Shown here one piece after another: positions 11,930 through 23,084 of a stretch of 64,000 nt of DNA. This DNA is from Siphonodentalium dalli. Lineage: Eukaryota; Mollusca; Scaphopoda; Gadilida; Siphonodentaliidae. A program made the position numbers and the translations under genes. The number at the start of each line of letters is the position of its first letter. Position 1 is the first letter of the stretch. Location: assembly GCA_032622095.1 (NCBI GenBank), contig CP136063.1:180027956-180091955 (forward strand). Direction: 5' to 3'. The notes below the pieces were generated by a model, which was not told the DNA's origin, searched no databases, and saw only the letters and a program-made list of their open reading frames with translations.

Positions 11930-12800
11930 GTCTCACCCCCCCCCCCCCCCAACTTTGGTCAAAATTTTCAACAGTTGGAAATTCCATACCTGACACAACA
12001 TTAGTTGAACATTTCACACCAACAATAGGTTGAAAATGTTCTTGTAGTTTGATTTTCAAACAATTAATTGGGGGGGGGGATTTATTGTTTTTTTTACCAA
12101 TATTTTCATATTTTCCTACTTTTTGTCAAAATTTTGGAATGAAATGGCCATCAGTTGGAATTTTCTAACGTTAGGGGGGTGTCAGGTTGGAAGTTTCCAA
12201 CAGTTGGAAAGCTTGTGTCCTGGTCCTTCCCCGTGGCCAGTCAAAAATTGGTAGTTAATTTAAGAAAACAATATTGTCCTACATTTGGTCAACATTGTCA
12301 TTGGAATTGTCATCAGTTGGAAATTTTCAACTCTAGGAAGGCTTGAGGCTAGTCTAGATGCTAGGATTTTGTGATTTTCTTGTTCGGATTTCAAAATTTT
12401 CACACATCGGGTCGAACCATGGTCGGCCCGGTGTGTCATGGTCCCCCTGCCGCGGCCAATAAAAAACTGTTAATTAGTTGAAGAAAACAATATTTTACTG
12501 CGTTTAGTCAAAATTGTGGATTGAAATTGTCATCAGTTGGAGAATTTTCCAACCTAAGGGTGAGTATGAAGTTTGAAATTTCCAACACTATAGGAAAGCT
12601 TGAAACCATGCAGTCTATAGATGCTAGGATTTTGCGATTTTCTTGTTGAGTTTTCAAAATGTTCTCACACTGGGCCGAACAACCAAGGTCGGACGGTGTG
12701 TCCTGGACTCTTGTCCGTAGCCGTGTGCATTTGTCTGGAGTTGGACCACTAGATGTTAGGATTTATGCATTTTTCAGGTTCAAATATCTGAATGTTCTCA
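11930..12800. repeat. Degenerate repeat built on 'cagttggaaatttccaac'
   Basis: Strings such as 'catcagttggaaatttt', 'ggttggaagtttccaaca' and 'aaagcttg' recur at about 11960, 12150, 12185, 12310, 12530 and 12570. Unit spacing is roughly 150-360 bp and C/G homopolymers interrupt the array. A short inverted copy with the same words lies at about 33985-34090. Confidence 0.65.
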
Positions 12801-13018
12801 TACCGGGTATATAAACCATGGTCTATGCATATATAGGCTATTAGGCCTGAGCAGTGATGTACAAGCGGTGGGGCCCGGTGCAAATGTAATTATTCCCGCC
12901 ACGAAGTGGGTGGACACTAGTGTACAGATCTGTATCGACTCATTGTCGAATGGAGAAATATATTCTTGGATATTTTTTGTTGTACCTTACTCAATCGTAC
13001 CAATAGAATCACGTATAT

Positions 13019-13165
13019 GCTGAAATTGTAAAGTTAACGGCACCGGTGTATAATACGTTTTTGAAAATATGATAAATCGTATCCATAGGGTCAGGACAGG
13101 CTGAAATTGTAAACTTAAAGTCACCGTTGTAATAATAGGTTGTTGAAAATATAAATACTCTGGTA
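13019..13165. repeat. Two-unit ~80-bp tandem repeat
   Basis: The block 'gctgaaattgtaaagttaac' followed by 'ggcaccggtgtaataata...ttgaaaatat' occurs at 13019 and about 13100, diverged by several substitutions. Confidence 0.6.
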
Positions 13166-13338
13166 GCCTGAAAATAATGTATAACCCTTTGGGAACCCCT
13201 GTGTATTGAAGTGAATTGTGGGTAATTTTAATTGGAGCGCGCATGTCTGTTCTGTTGGAGACTTGGATTAACCGCCATCTTTTATTTTCTGGTCATCAAG
13301 TCAAAATTGTATCGTATACACAATGTGTTTGTACCGAT

Positions 13339-13425
13339 GGATATATCGCGACTCGAATCGTTTTCGTGGTCATATATAGGGCCTATATAACCTATGATCA
13401 CGAAAACGAGCAGAGTCGGGATATC
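13339..13425. repeat. Foldback with ~40-bp arms
   Basis: The left arm begins 'gatatatcgcgactcgaat' and the right arm is its imperfect reverse complement, ending 'gagtcgggatatc'. 'ttttcgtggtcatatatagg' pairs with 'cctatgatcacgaaaac'. The loop is only a few bases around 'gggccta'. Confidence 0.75.
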
Positions 13426-14007
13426 TGATAGAATTCCAGGAATTGTACATTCACTTCCAATAGTATAGATTCACTGCAATCTGCCGCGGAATTTCCCAAA
13501 ATTGTAGGCTACTTTCAGTTTCATTTTCAATAGGATTTTCCACTTTCACTTTTCACTTTTACAACGCAAATCGACCTTAGTTGACACATATATATGGCAC
13601 ACTGGCTGAGTCCATGACAAATAGTTTATGTAGAATGCTTCTTTCGTTTAATTAAAGCTCACCTCGTTAAAACGCATGCCAATCGTATTTGTTTACAAAT
13701 TGCATTGGGTGCGACGATTTGCAGTAGGTCCCGATTTGTGGAGATCACTTTGCGGAAGTCCCCGAATTCGCGGAGATCCCCTAAAATGGGCGATATATAT
13801 ATTTTTGAATAGGGAACGGGTGCGTATATGTCAATTGATGCGTATCTTAAACAAATAACGACACGATCATCATAATAAAGGTCAGTTCTATCAATTATAT
13901 ATGCGCCGAGTTCACTTGGTGCAAATCGAACGGCGATAAATATTCTCGTGTGCCAGAAGAACTCCTTAAAGTTGTGAATAAGATGAATATTTATTAGATG
14001 GTATTTA

Positions 14008-14046
14008 ACAAGTCATTAGTTAGCGCCTATATTAGCGCTAACTAAT
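14008..14046. repeat. Perfect short palindrome with GCGC stem ends
   Basis: 'cattagttagcgc' and 'gcgctaactaatg' are exact reverse complements of 13 bases, separated by 'ctatatta'. It resembles the larger palindrome arrays elsewhere in structure but not in sequence. Confidence 0.8.
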
Positions 14047-14394
14047 GAATAATATTTTATATTATAATTATATTATAATTTATATTTATGGCTAATAATA
14101 TGATCTTGGTGGCGTTACCATTTCTGACTATGGTTTTCTTGTGCAAAAGTGGTGTTTGGTCTGATTCAAGGGGACGGTGCAGTTGGAATTCCCCAAAGTG
14201 GACACCCCAACGGAGACCCTCTGGCCACGTCCCGACACCCAGTTGTGTTCATATTTCACGTCTCTCACACCTCTAACGTGAATCATTTGGTATTATTTGT
14301 TGATTTGCTTAAAAATATTAACCCCGTCCTACATTCCACATACACTTTCTCTCCATTGTGATAACTCACACATGTTTCACCTATAATCAATCTC

Positions 14395-14456
14395 ATGATT
14401 CATATCCTGATATAGGCCTACCACGACACACTATTCGCATGATTCATATCCTGATT
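14395..14456. repeat. Direct repeat of 'catgattcatatcctgat'
   Basis: The 18-base word occurs at 14395 and 14439. The sequence between, 'ccacgacacactattcgca', occurs again at 15845-15864, beyond the neighbouring inverted-repeat element and hairpin. Confidence 0.7.
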
Positions 14457-14494
14457 GAGTATATGACTATCGTTTTTCGTTCCCCAATACCACT

Positions 14495-15445
14495 ATAGTA
14501 AATAGTCCAAGTCTTCAGGTACTAAAACTAGCTAAGATTTTGGGATGGAGATGCTAGTGTTTAGTCCGAGTTCCAGGCCCATGCATTCCTATGACACGAG
14601 TTACGCCCAGGATCTGTGGCGGGAATCTGTGGTGTATTTTACTCGATTTACCTAACAAAGCAATACATGATGCTATATACATCGGAAAGAGTGACATCTT
14701 ATGGTCATAATGGTGTATAATAATCTAACTTTAATGTTAAATTACACATAGAATATTCCGGTTGATTGCCACAAACATCGTTGTTTTTTCTGTTTGTTTA
14801 CTTAACTGAAAGCCGAACTCAGGTTCCGAAGAACTTCGGCATTGTCCGGTGTGTGTTTTGGCCGAGACGAATTTCGATACAAACAAAATGGCGGCCCCCA
14901 TGATATTCTAATGCTCATTGTGTTTACACTGTTTTAAACTGTGAGATGGTTGTAATTCCCTTAATTTATTTAATGTATTACATTTATATCTTCAATATGT
15001 ATTTAATCTATGTATTTATTTATTTATTGTCACGTATAATTACGATTACAATGGAGAATTCATCGTGCGTGGTTGATTTAAAATCTACGGAATATTTTCA
15101 CCGGAAAATGCCGAACGCAGTTCGCAAGGTCAACTGAGTTCGCATACCTTAAAAAATATGTAAACACTGCGGCAAATGTTTCTTTTCACATTAAATTACC
15201 GCTTTCAATTCACAACCGATGTGGGTTTCAGATCAAATAGCATGTGTTCTGCGGAAACTATCCGTTTATTGTCGCAATTGTGATATTTTATTTCATATAA
15301 TTGTGGTTTTATTTGAGCGGGTCACTAACGCTTAAGTCGTGTCATAGGAATGCATGGGCCTGGAACTCTGACTAAACACTAGCATCTCCATCCCAAAATC
15401 TTAGCTAGTTTTAGTACGAGAAGACTTGGACTATATAGTAAAGTG
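14495..15445. mobile_element. ~950-bp element with long imperfect inverted ends
   Basis: The left end ('tagtccaagtcttcaggtac' then 'taaaactagctaagatttt') matches the reverse complement of the right end at 15330-15445 over about 110 bp, with few differences. Weaker pairing continues inward: the region around 14815-14850 ('ccgaactcaggttccgaag') pairs with 15095-15145. Only a 63-residue ORF without similarity lies inside, so the element is non-autonomous. Confidence 0.7.
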
Positions 15446-15671
15446 ATCATTTCCCGACCATCGGATCAGCAACAGTTTGATCCGATGTCATACCACCCTT
15501 CACTATCTCGCATACTGCGCATGATCGGAAAAAGCAGGACAGTTCTATCTTTATTTTTGATACTAGCGAGCGTGTGCAATTGGTTTCATTTCATAATTAA
15601 TGAGAGAAATTGTGCTTTTTAAATAAAAAAGCATGTGCTTTTTAAATAAATAGCATGTCATATAATAAACC

Positions 15672-15837
15672 TGTTATCGCTGCAGTGAATTGATCTGGGC
15701 TTCGCATCACGTCTCGTTGAAGAGGTCAGATCGCTGGATCAAACTCGACGCCTGCGGCGGCTCGTTTGATCCAGCGATCTGACCTCTTCAACTCGACGTG
15801 ATACTTCGCCCCAGATCAATTCACTGCAGCGATAACA
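15672..15837. repeat. 166-bp foldback, GC-rich loop
   Basis: The arms begin 'tgttatcgctgcagtgaatt' and end with the exact reverse complement 'aattcactgcagcgataaca'. Pairing extends about 72 bases with a few mismatches in the segment near 'cttcgcatcacgtctcg'. The loop at about 15745-15763 is 'tcgacgcctgcggcggctc'. The sequence is locally more GC-rich than its surroundings. A smaller hairpin using 'catcggatca' and 'tgatccgatg' lies at 15462-15487. Confidence 0.85.
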
Positions 15838-17076
15838 TGTATATACCACGACACACTATTCGCAAGAATAGATTTTGGTGGTTTTGGAATATTAACCCCT
15901 CTAATATGAACATAAGCTATCTATTTAAAGATATATACTTTTCTTTATCTACTTTTGGTGTTCATATTTACGTGCGCTCGCGCAACAGTATGGCGATCAG
16001 ACAGATTCGTACGTTGGTGTCACCCTTCTCCGTTTCACTCCATGACGTCACCAAAAACGACGTAAAACATCGTGGCGTTCTGGCATTTTTACTGTGCCGC
16101 ATTTTTGCTATGTTTATTTTATGTGTTGTTTTCGATTATTTGTTTGTCGCCGATATCGCCATTTGTCGGGATTCCCTGTTTCTATATTTAAAACTGGCAT
16201 GCTCGTAGTGAGCCTCGATTTCGATTTTTTTCCCAGGTCAAAATACGTCAGAGTTATGACAAAAACAGATCGACCTACATTTTCTTCATCAGAACTCTAC
16301 ATCAAAGAGTCACGTTCTATATACTCCTTCGGGGCCTACATAGACTCCTTCATTTGGGTATTTTTACTTATAATTGGGAAGTTTTATCATTTTGTTCAGC
16401 CGAGTTCCGGGTCAAATACGACGAATGACGTAACACAAAACAAAACGCATTTGTTGACACAAACACCGTTTGAAGAGTTTATTATTACATTAAATGATCG
16501 TTATTGATTAATTATTGATTAATTATTATTTATTGTTGCATATTGGCTGCAATCAATATTTACACAAATAATATTAATTATTTCTTATAATTTCTCCTTT
16601 GGTCAACTTTGACTATCGGGAAATGAAAACAAAATATGCCGCTGAAAAAATGTAATCGATATTAAAGTCTCATCCTTTCGGCAACATGGAATTGGTTTTA
16701 ATTACTTAACTGATTAATATAGTAATTTGCCTTTTATCTGTGATGAAATGAGAAATGGTAATTGTCTTTTTTTGCTAACATTAAATTAAATTAAATAAAC
16801 TAAGTAAGTAAAATACAGTAAAATTATTTTTTAAATTATTGTTTATTACATTTTTGCGCACGTTGGCATCTCTCTGAGTGCATTCTAGTTCCTGTTACGT
16901 TTCATATCTTTTGATATAATTGTTATAGAATGCGTGCGGGCCAATCGGTTCACAATTCCAACTAAATATATCCGTTTTATGTTTGTTTTAATTTAAATGT
17001 TATGACTTTTAGTGGTAGATTTGTATTTAGTCCCCTACTTTTATGGGAAGCCAAATTGACATTTAATAAATAATTG
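15838..17076. other. AT-rich DNA without a supported gene
   Basis: Two overlapping + strand ORFs of 136 and 137 codons (15798-16208, 16094-16507) have no recognisable domain. The first begins inside the preceding hairpin. 16500-16870 is very AT-rich with repeated 'gattaattattg'. I see no reliable feature. Confidence 0.4.
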
Positions 17077-17512
17077 AGCTTAAGCGCAATAAGGAATCCC
17101 TGTAAAGATATAATTGCGCTTAAGCGCAATAAGGAAATTCCTTATTGCACTTAAGTGCAATAAGGATTATCTTATTGCGCTTATATATATAAGCGCAATA
17201 AGGAATATCTTATTGCGCTTAAGCACAATAATGAATCGTTCAATAAGAAGTATTCTTATATTGCGCTTAAGAAGCGCAATAAGGAATATTCTTATTGCGC
17301 TTGGGCGCAATAGGAGCTAATTGCGCTTAAGCACCATAAGGAATATCCTTATTGCGCTTAAGCGCAATTATATAGCCACATTATATAAACTCTCTATAAT
17401 TCAAATGGTGTAGTCCATGGTACAATGGGTGGAGCAAATATAGGATAATTCTACTATTTGCAGAGGGGTGATCTCATGAGTGAGATATTAATTGCGCTTA
17501 AGCGCAATAAGT
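17077..17512. repeat. CTTAAG palindrome array element, copy 1 (GCGC form)
   Basis: Two palindromes alternate: TTGCGCTTAAGCGCAA and AAGGAATATTCCTT-like words joined by 'ata' or 'tta'. About a dozen half-sites occupy 17077-17373. A unique core of about 117 bp follows (17374-17490), then a final 'ttgcgcttaagcgcaataag' at 17491-17510. Some half-sites have already changed GCGC to GCAC or GTGC. The core is homologous, in reverse complement, to the core of the 25354-25800 array, so both are one element family. No ORF explains it; the ORF across the array is an artefact of the repeat. Confidence 0.8.
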
Positions 17513-17519
17513 ATTAGAC

Positions 17520-18000
17520 CCCGAAGCCACGACAAATAGTTTTCACGGCTGGCTCAACCAATTTTGGTGGCTGGTTATCTAGCTAAGCCGGCTCAGTCGC
17601 GACGTTCGTGGCTGACGAAATATGGCGGCTCAGCCGGCTGAGACGTTATCATTCTGCGTATTTCGCTTCCGAAATTTTCCCAATCCCCGGTTATAGACAC
17701 CCGCTTGTGTTTGGTGTTTGTTGTGAACCCGTATAATTCCAGACCATGCGTATTCTTTTGGTGTTGGGCTATTCCATTATGGCGAAAAACACGAAGGACT
17801 CAGTAAAGGACTCGCAGTGATGCACTATGTAGTTTCCCATCTATCTAATCGGTATATTAGTTACATTGGGACTTTTGTCGACTTCCGACGGCTATATCAT
17901 CACTGGCATCTTGCGATATATGCATGCATCATTGAATGTTGAATCCGATAGTATTGATATATAATATTTCAAACTATTTTCTATTCTCTTCTACAGGTTA
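17520..18000. other. Non-coding DNA with a 'ggctcagccggctgag' patch
   Basis: 17525-17645 is locally GC-rich and contains 'gccggctcagtcgcg' and 'cggctcagccggctgag', which can pair partly. No other feature is visible. Confidence 0.4.
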
Positions 18001-18014
18001 TCATGAATTCCAGC

Positions 18015-18420
18015 GTGACGGAATCACCAAATTTTACGGAATTTCACTTTTCTGTGGCCTATAAAATCTAAAATTATGACCAGTAGGGTACCGCTTAAAA
18101 TAAAAAAACATTGTACATACTATACAAAGTTGTTTGATTATATACAACTTTATGTGTATTTAAGTATCATCTCACTCTGGGTCAAATTGTGTCCGTGACG
18201 GAATCACCAAAAAAGTGCCATCAATATGAGGGTAGGTCCGTACTATTGAAGAACCCTGCTCATTCAGCCATGCTGACCTGGAAAAAGTTCCCAATTAGTA
18301 AAGTAGATACATTATACTTGCAGAATAAAGCCGCATTGTCACACCCTTATGTGTATATTACTAGTTAACTCGGTTTGTTCGCCGTGACGGAATCACACAA
18401 CGGGCGTGACGGAATCACCG
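18015..18420. repeat. Spaced 14-bp motif GTGACGGAATCACC, four copies
   Basis: The motif starts at 18015, 18195, 18384 and 18406, giving spacings of 180, 189 and 22. The third copy reads GTGACGGAATCACA. The sequence between copies is not repeated. GTGA...TCAC gives the motif partial dyad symmetry, as in many protein-binding sites. Function is unknown. Confidence 0.75.
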
Positions 18421-19085
18421 TGCGATTTTTTTAGGTATAGTTTTTTGTGTAACAAATGCGGAAATTGTCATAAAAGCATAAAACTTGGCACATTTGTATA
18501 TTAGGTCCCACGTATTATTTTCAGATATGGGGGCAATCACGAAAATACTTTCCATGGCAACGGTTGCTATGCGACTGTTTTTACCTTAGAAACGGGTTGT
18601 TGGTAGGGGTTAAACCGTCATTTTACTAAAATATATGTGCAAAAAGGGGATACTATGGTAATTGAGGCAGAATGTGATATGGGAAATGTGACAAAAATAA
18701 CATTTCCACACATGCCTCACTATTAACCTAGAATGACCATTGAGCTGCTTGAAAATGATATTTTGGTTCATTTGACCTTATTTGGCAAAACATGAAAATA
18801 TGCGTTGACCGCGCATGCGCGCATCATTGATCCCCAGTCACACAATATCTGGTGTTTAAGAGATTGTATAGTGAGGGCAATGACCATTCCAAAATATATT
18901 CATTGGATAGTAATAATGAAATACAGAAGAAGCAACAACATTCCCCGATGACATGACAATGATGCAAATACCCATTATCGGTATGCATGGCCGCATTTCA
19001 GGCCATGCGCACGGGTGTAGATATCAAACACTATCTAATCCTCCGGAGAATCTGGCGTCATATAATACGTGATCCTCGTCTCAGG

Positions 19086-19213
19086 AGTCACTCGGGGCTC
19101 AACGAAGGCATGATCACATATCAAAATGAGAGGATATGGTGATCCCATGAAAAGGGGATCACCGTATCCTCTCATTTTTATATGTGATCCTGCCTTCATT
19201 GAGCACTCTCGGC
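19086..19213. repeat. Foldback with ~60-bp arms
   Basis: 'aaaatgagaggatatggtga' pairs with 'tcaccgtatcctctcatttt', and outer sequence 'ctcaacgaaggca' pairs with 'tgccttcattgag'. The loop is about 7 bases ('atgaaaa'). Mismatches are few in the inner 45 bases and increase outward. Confidence 0.85.
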
Positions 19214-19219
19214 ACCATG

Positions 19220-20470
19220 ATGTGTAACGGACACGTACAAAACGAAGAAAACAGGATATACGCGAAACGGAACATTCTGGTAATTTCTGGAACAATACTT
19301 TCTTTTACGCAAATCACAAATTATCATGCACATATTTAACAAATAACGCTAAATAATTGTATGAACTATCATCGTTGTATTATGTTGCACTATCAGATGT
19401 AATAATGGAGACAGACTCAGTTAATGAGTTATCGTTGAGCACTATAGAGCAATAAGTTAACGTCGATCATGCATACGTTACCAGTGGCCCTGGGAAACAA
19501 AATCTCTCTATATATATACTGACGGATTGCCTGCATGATAAGATATATAGGCCTATATATATTTGACAAATAGGACTGTGTACATATCATGATATAATAC
19601 TATTTTTTTTTGACGTTTTGAGAATTGAGTTGAAGCTATAATTAATGATATATTAACATAATACATTACTTTTACCGTGGGCATTCGGGGTAATGAAAAA
19701 CAAACTCGAATGCAACATAACGTGTATTGTCTATTCAAACATCTCACTGCCATTAACAGCCAGGTTAATTGTTGTTACAGTCAGGTAATTTTGTCTATAT
19801 CATGTGCTATATGTATATAATCATTAGCGCGTATTAATTAATATGTTACCTTGAGTTAAGCTATCTGCACACACAGCTCACATACAAAATCAGTTCGCTT
19901 ACAGGTAGGCCTATAGGTACAGGTACATATAATATATGTATATATCATATGTAGGCCATACAACGACAATAAAACCAATATTTAGTAGCCTACTTTTTGT
20001 AAAATAGTTGTTGAAACTATTATAGTACTCAGGACAATACAATATTGGTTCAATTATGGTTCAAACCAATATCTTTGAAATTGAGTGTACATGGTAACAA
20101 CCTCTTGGCTTTGTCGCTTTGCGGTACAAAGTTATTGAAGTACGGTATATTTGTTTGTTCCCGGACAAAGATGGCTGCGCCCACTGGAATGCGGACTGCC
20201 AGGAATGACCTTCGTTGCATTGAAATGTTGCGTTTGATTGATCGAAACGCGGTCCACTACGGGGAAGATTAAAGCTTGACTGCCACATTTGCTTAACGTG
20301 GTCAATACAGTATACAAATTCCGGTAATAAGTTTGGTCATTAATTGATGACTGATCATCATCAGGTCTGGCAAATGTGTAGACCCTATTGAGTCACAATA
20401 CATGATATGCATCTGTATTGAGACTCTACTTCCCTACTATCAGTTTCTATCTGAAGCTCATACCTTTTCT
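19220..20470. other. Mostly AT-rich DNA, no supported gene
   Basis: Overlapping short ORFs on both strands at 20045-20317 coincide with a locally GC-richer stretch. A potential start in the context 'aaagatggctgcgccc' at 20169 opens only 34 codons. It could be a 5' exon of the next feature, but the frame closes before any good donor site. Confidence 0.3.
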
Positions 20471-20478
20471 ATTTACAG

Positions 20479-20608
20479 GCGATAAAGGACTCCTGGTGCC
20501 AGATTCTGCTTGGTTCTCTTCTTTTGGTGACAATAAAGACAAGATTCCACCAAAAGTTCCGAAATCCGCACCTTCATGAGCTAAAATAAAGACATTTGTC
20601 ATTTGTGC
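20479..20608 (+). other. Candidate terminal exon with polyadenylation signal
   Basis: A pyrimidine-rich acceptor 'cttttctatttacag' ends at 20478. Two frames are open after it. Frame A (20479-20589) starts AIKDSWCQILLG, has a hydrophobic LLGSLLLV stretch and ends HLHELK. Frame C (20481-20579) starts DKGLLVPDSAWFSSF and ends KVPKSAPS. AATAAA at 20585 is followed 18 bases later by ten A residues (20609-20618). This is the layout of a 3' exon; the A run could alternatively mean a retroposed cDNA 3' end. I do not recognise either peptide, and no partner exon was confirmed upstream. Confidence 0.35.
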
Positions 20609-20619
20609 AAAAAAAAAAT

Positions 20620-21040
20620 GCTGTCTGTTTCATTAAAATCATTTCCTGTTTACACATAAGCACATGTCTGTCATGCGCAGTGGCATGGTTTCATATTGGT
20701 TAATAAAACGTGTACTCCGCCCCCGACTTCGACCTGGGGAAAATGTATAATTGGAAGATATATGAAAAAAAAAAATTCTTTTGCTAAATTATATGATACT
20801 TTGCCAATTTATTATATATGTAATAAAACTATTACGGAAAAAAATTACTAACATACTTTTTAATAGCATTTTTACTTCGAAAATACACTATTTAGCCGGA
20901 ATGAGAAAAAGTGTAGCTGAGTTGCTTTATTATCCAATTCTACTAAATGTTGTATAATACTTTTAACAAGTTGTAGAAATATATTGGTGATATGAAGTAA
21001 TTGTTTTATTCAGAGAAGCTTAATGAAACAGTTTGAGCTA
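20620..21040. other. AT-rich DNA, no recognisable feature
   Basis: Short A-runs and no open frame of note. 21035 onward enters the tandem repeat. Confidence 0.4.
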
Positions 21041-22530
21041 TTGCCATGGCTTTGTCGTCCGTCGTCTGTGCGTGTGTGATGCATCAACAATTTCCTTTAG
21101 CACGGGCTACAGGTCGTACCTTTGGTCGGATCATTATGAAATTTCTCATAGCTGTTGACATTGACATGTAGATGGGAACGAGTCATTTTGGGTTCATTCG
21201 GGAAAAAAACATGGCCACCAGTGGTCATCTTGGATTTCAATATTCAATCCATTAGCACGGGCTACAGGTCGTACTATTCATCTGCTCATCATGAAATTTG
21301 TCACGGATGTTAATATTGACATGTAGATGGGAACGAGTAATTTTGGGGTTGTTCGGCCAAAAAACATGGCCACCGGCAGCCATCTTAGATTTTACTCTAA
21401 GCATGACTAAATTATTTGGCACAGCCTACAGGTCGTACCTTTGGTCAGATCATCATAAATTTGTTCATGTTTGTTAACAATGACATGTAGATGGGAACGA
21501 GTCATTTTGGGGTCATTCGGCAAAAACACATGGCCGCCAGCAGCCATTTTGGATTTTACTCTTTGTATGACTAAATCCTTTAGCACTGGCTACAGGTCGT
21601 ACTTTTAGTCTGATCATCATGAAATTTGTCATGGCTGTTGAAATTGGAATGTAGATGGGAACGAGTCATTTTGGGATCATTCGGACAAACAACATGGCTG
21701 CAAGTGGCCATCTTGGATTTCAAAATTCAATCCATTAGCACGGGCTACAGGTCGTACCTTTGGTCTTATCATCATGAAATTTGTCATGAATGTTAACATT
21801 GACATGTAGATGTGAACGAGTATTTTTGGGGTTATTCGGCCAAAAAACATGGCCACCGGCAGCCATCTTAGATTTACTCTTTGCATGACTAAATTCTTTG
21901 GCACGGCCTACAGGTCGTACCTTTGGTCGGATCATCATAAAATGTGTCATGAATGTTAACAATGACATGTAGATGGGAACGAGTCATTTTGGGGTCATTC
22001 GGCAAAAAAACATGGCCGCCAGCATCCATTTTGGATTTTACTCTTTGTATGACTAAATCCTTTAGCACTGGCTACAGGTCGTACCTTTAGTCTGATCATC
22101 ATAAAATTTGTAACGGCTGTTGATATTGGAATGTAGATGGGAACGAGTCATTTTGGGATCATTCGGACAAACAACATGGCCGCCAGTGGCCATCTTGGAT
22201 TTCAAAATTCAATCCATTAGCACGGGCTATTGGTCTGATCATCATGAAATTTGTCATGAATGTTAACATTGACATGTAGATGTGAAGGAGTAATTTTGGG
22301 GTTATTCGGCCAAAAAACATTGCTGCCGGCAGCCATCTTAGATTTACTCTTTGCATGACTAAATTCTTTGGCACGGCCTACAGGTCGTACCTTTGGTCGG
22401 ATCATCATAAAATGTGTCATGAATGTTAACAATGACATGTAGATGGGAATGAGTCATTTTGGGGTCATTCGGCCAAAAAACATGGCTGCCAGTGGCCATC
22501 TTGGATTTCAAAATACAATTCTAAATCTTT
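21040..22530. repeat. ~160-bp tandem repeat with ~482-bp higher-order period
   Basis: Each unit contains 'acaggtcgtac', 'gacatgtagatgggaacgag', 'tcattttggggtcattcgg' and 'aacatggccgccagtggcca' with 'tcttggattt'. The word 'acaggtcgtac' starts at 21109, 21264, 21428, 21592, 21747, 21910, 22074 and 22380; one intervening copy near 22226 has lost it. Unit lengths alternate 155, 164, 164, and blocks three units apart are the most alike, giving a period of about 482 bp. Open minus-strand frames recur every 482 bp (21677-21904 and 22159-22374), but the unit lengths are not multiples of three. They are repeat artefacts, not genes. Confidence 0.85.
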
Positions 22531-22929
22531 CCATTCATTGCTCATCACACAAATTTAACTTCTTCCCAAAGTTGAGCTACAGTGTCGTTGACACTTTCAT
22601 TTTAGACACACCACATCACATCCTTGATTTATATGTTTATTGTGTGCACTAATAAAAGTGGGGCACAGATGTTTTTCCTCAATTGAACATGGGGTGTGGT
22701 TTTATTGCCTATCTGAGTTGGTAGGCAGCCATCCAAATAAATCACCTATGTCCTATTCTCGCAGGGATGTGCCCACAGGGTTGGGGTTTGCAGATTTGTT
22801 CAATGTGATGTCATTTTTTGTCCAAAACCAATTACATACACTAAAATGGATTTTTTACACACAAAAAAAATTAAAAAAATTCGGGCGGTGGTATCAGAAA
22901 AAAAGGAAAACAACCGCCGGTAGGCTTGC

Positions 22930-22990
22930 TGGAGGGTATGGGAGGCCTAGCAGAGGCCTCCCATAGGAGGGTGCACGGGGGGCCTCCCCC
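22930..22990. repeat. Short hairpin 'gggaggcct...aggcctccc'
   Basis: 'tgggaggcctagcagaggcc' followed by 'tccca' forms a stem of about 10 bp. A C/G-rich tail 'ggggggcctccccc' follows. Confidence 0.6.
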
Positions 22991-23084
22991 GTAAATTTTT
23001 AGTTTTTTTATCCTTGAAAAACACCCATGAGCATGCATTTCAGGCAGTTGATCTACCCCAGTTTAGAAGTAATATTAAGCAATT

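Noticed and set aside
15798-16507. Two overlapping + strand ORFs of 136 and 137 codons
   Set aside because: The first starts inside the 15672-15837 hairpin, the two overlap in different frames, and neither shows a recognisable motif or splice context. I treat them as chance ORFs.
18015-18420. CRISPR-like look of repeated word with unique spacers
   Set aside because: The genome is eukaryotic, the word is 14 bp and the spacing 180-189 bp. No cas-like gene is present, so it is not a CRISPR array.
21677-22438. Recurring minus-strand ORFs in the ~160-bp tandem repeat
   Set aside because: They reappear every 482 bp only because the repeat does. Unit lengths (155, 164) are not multiples of three, and the frames end within one or two units.
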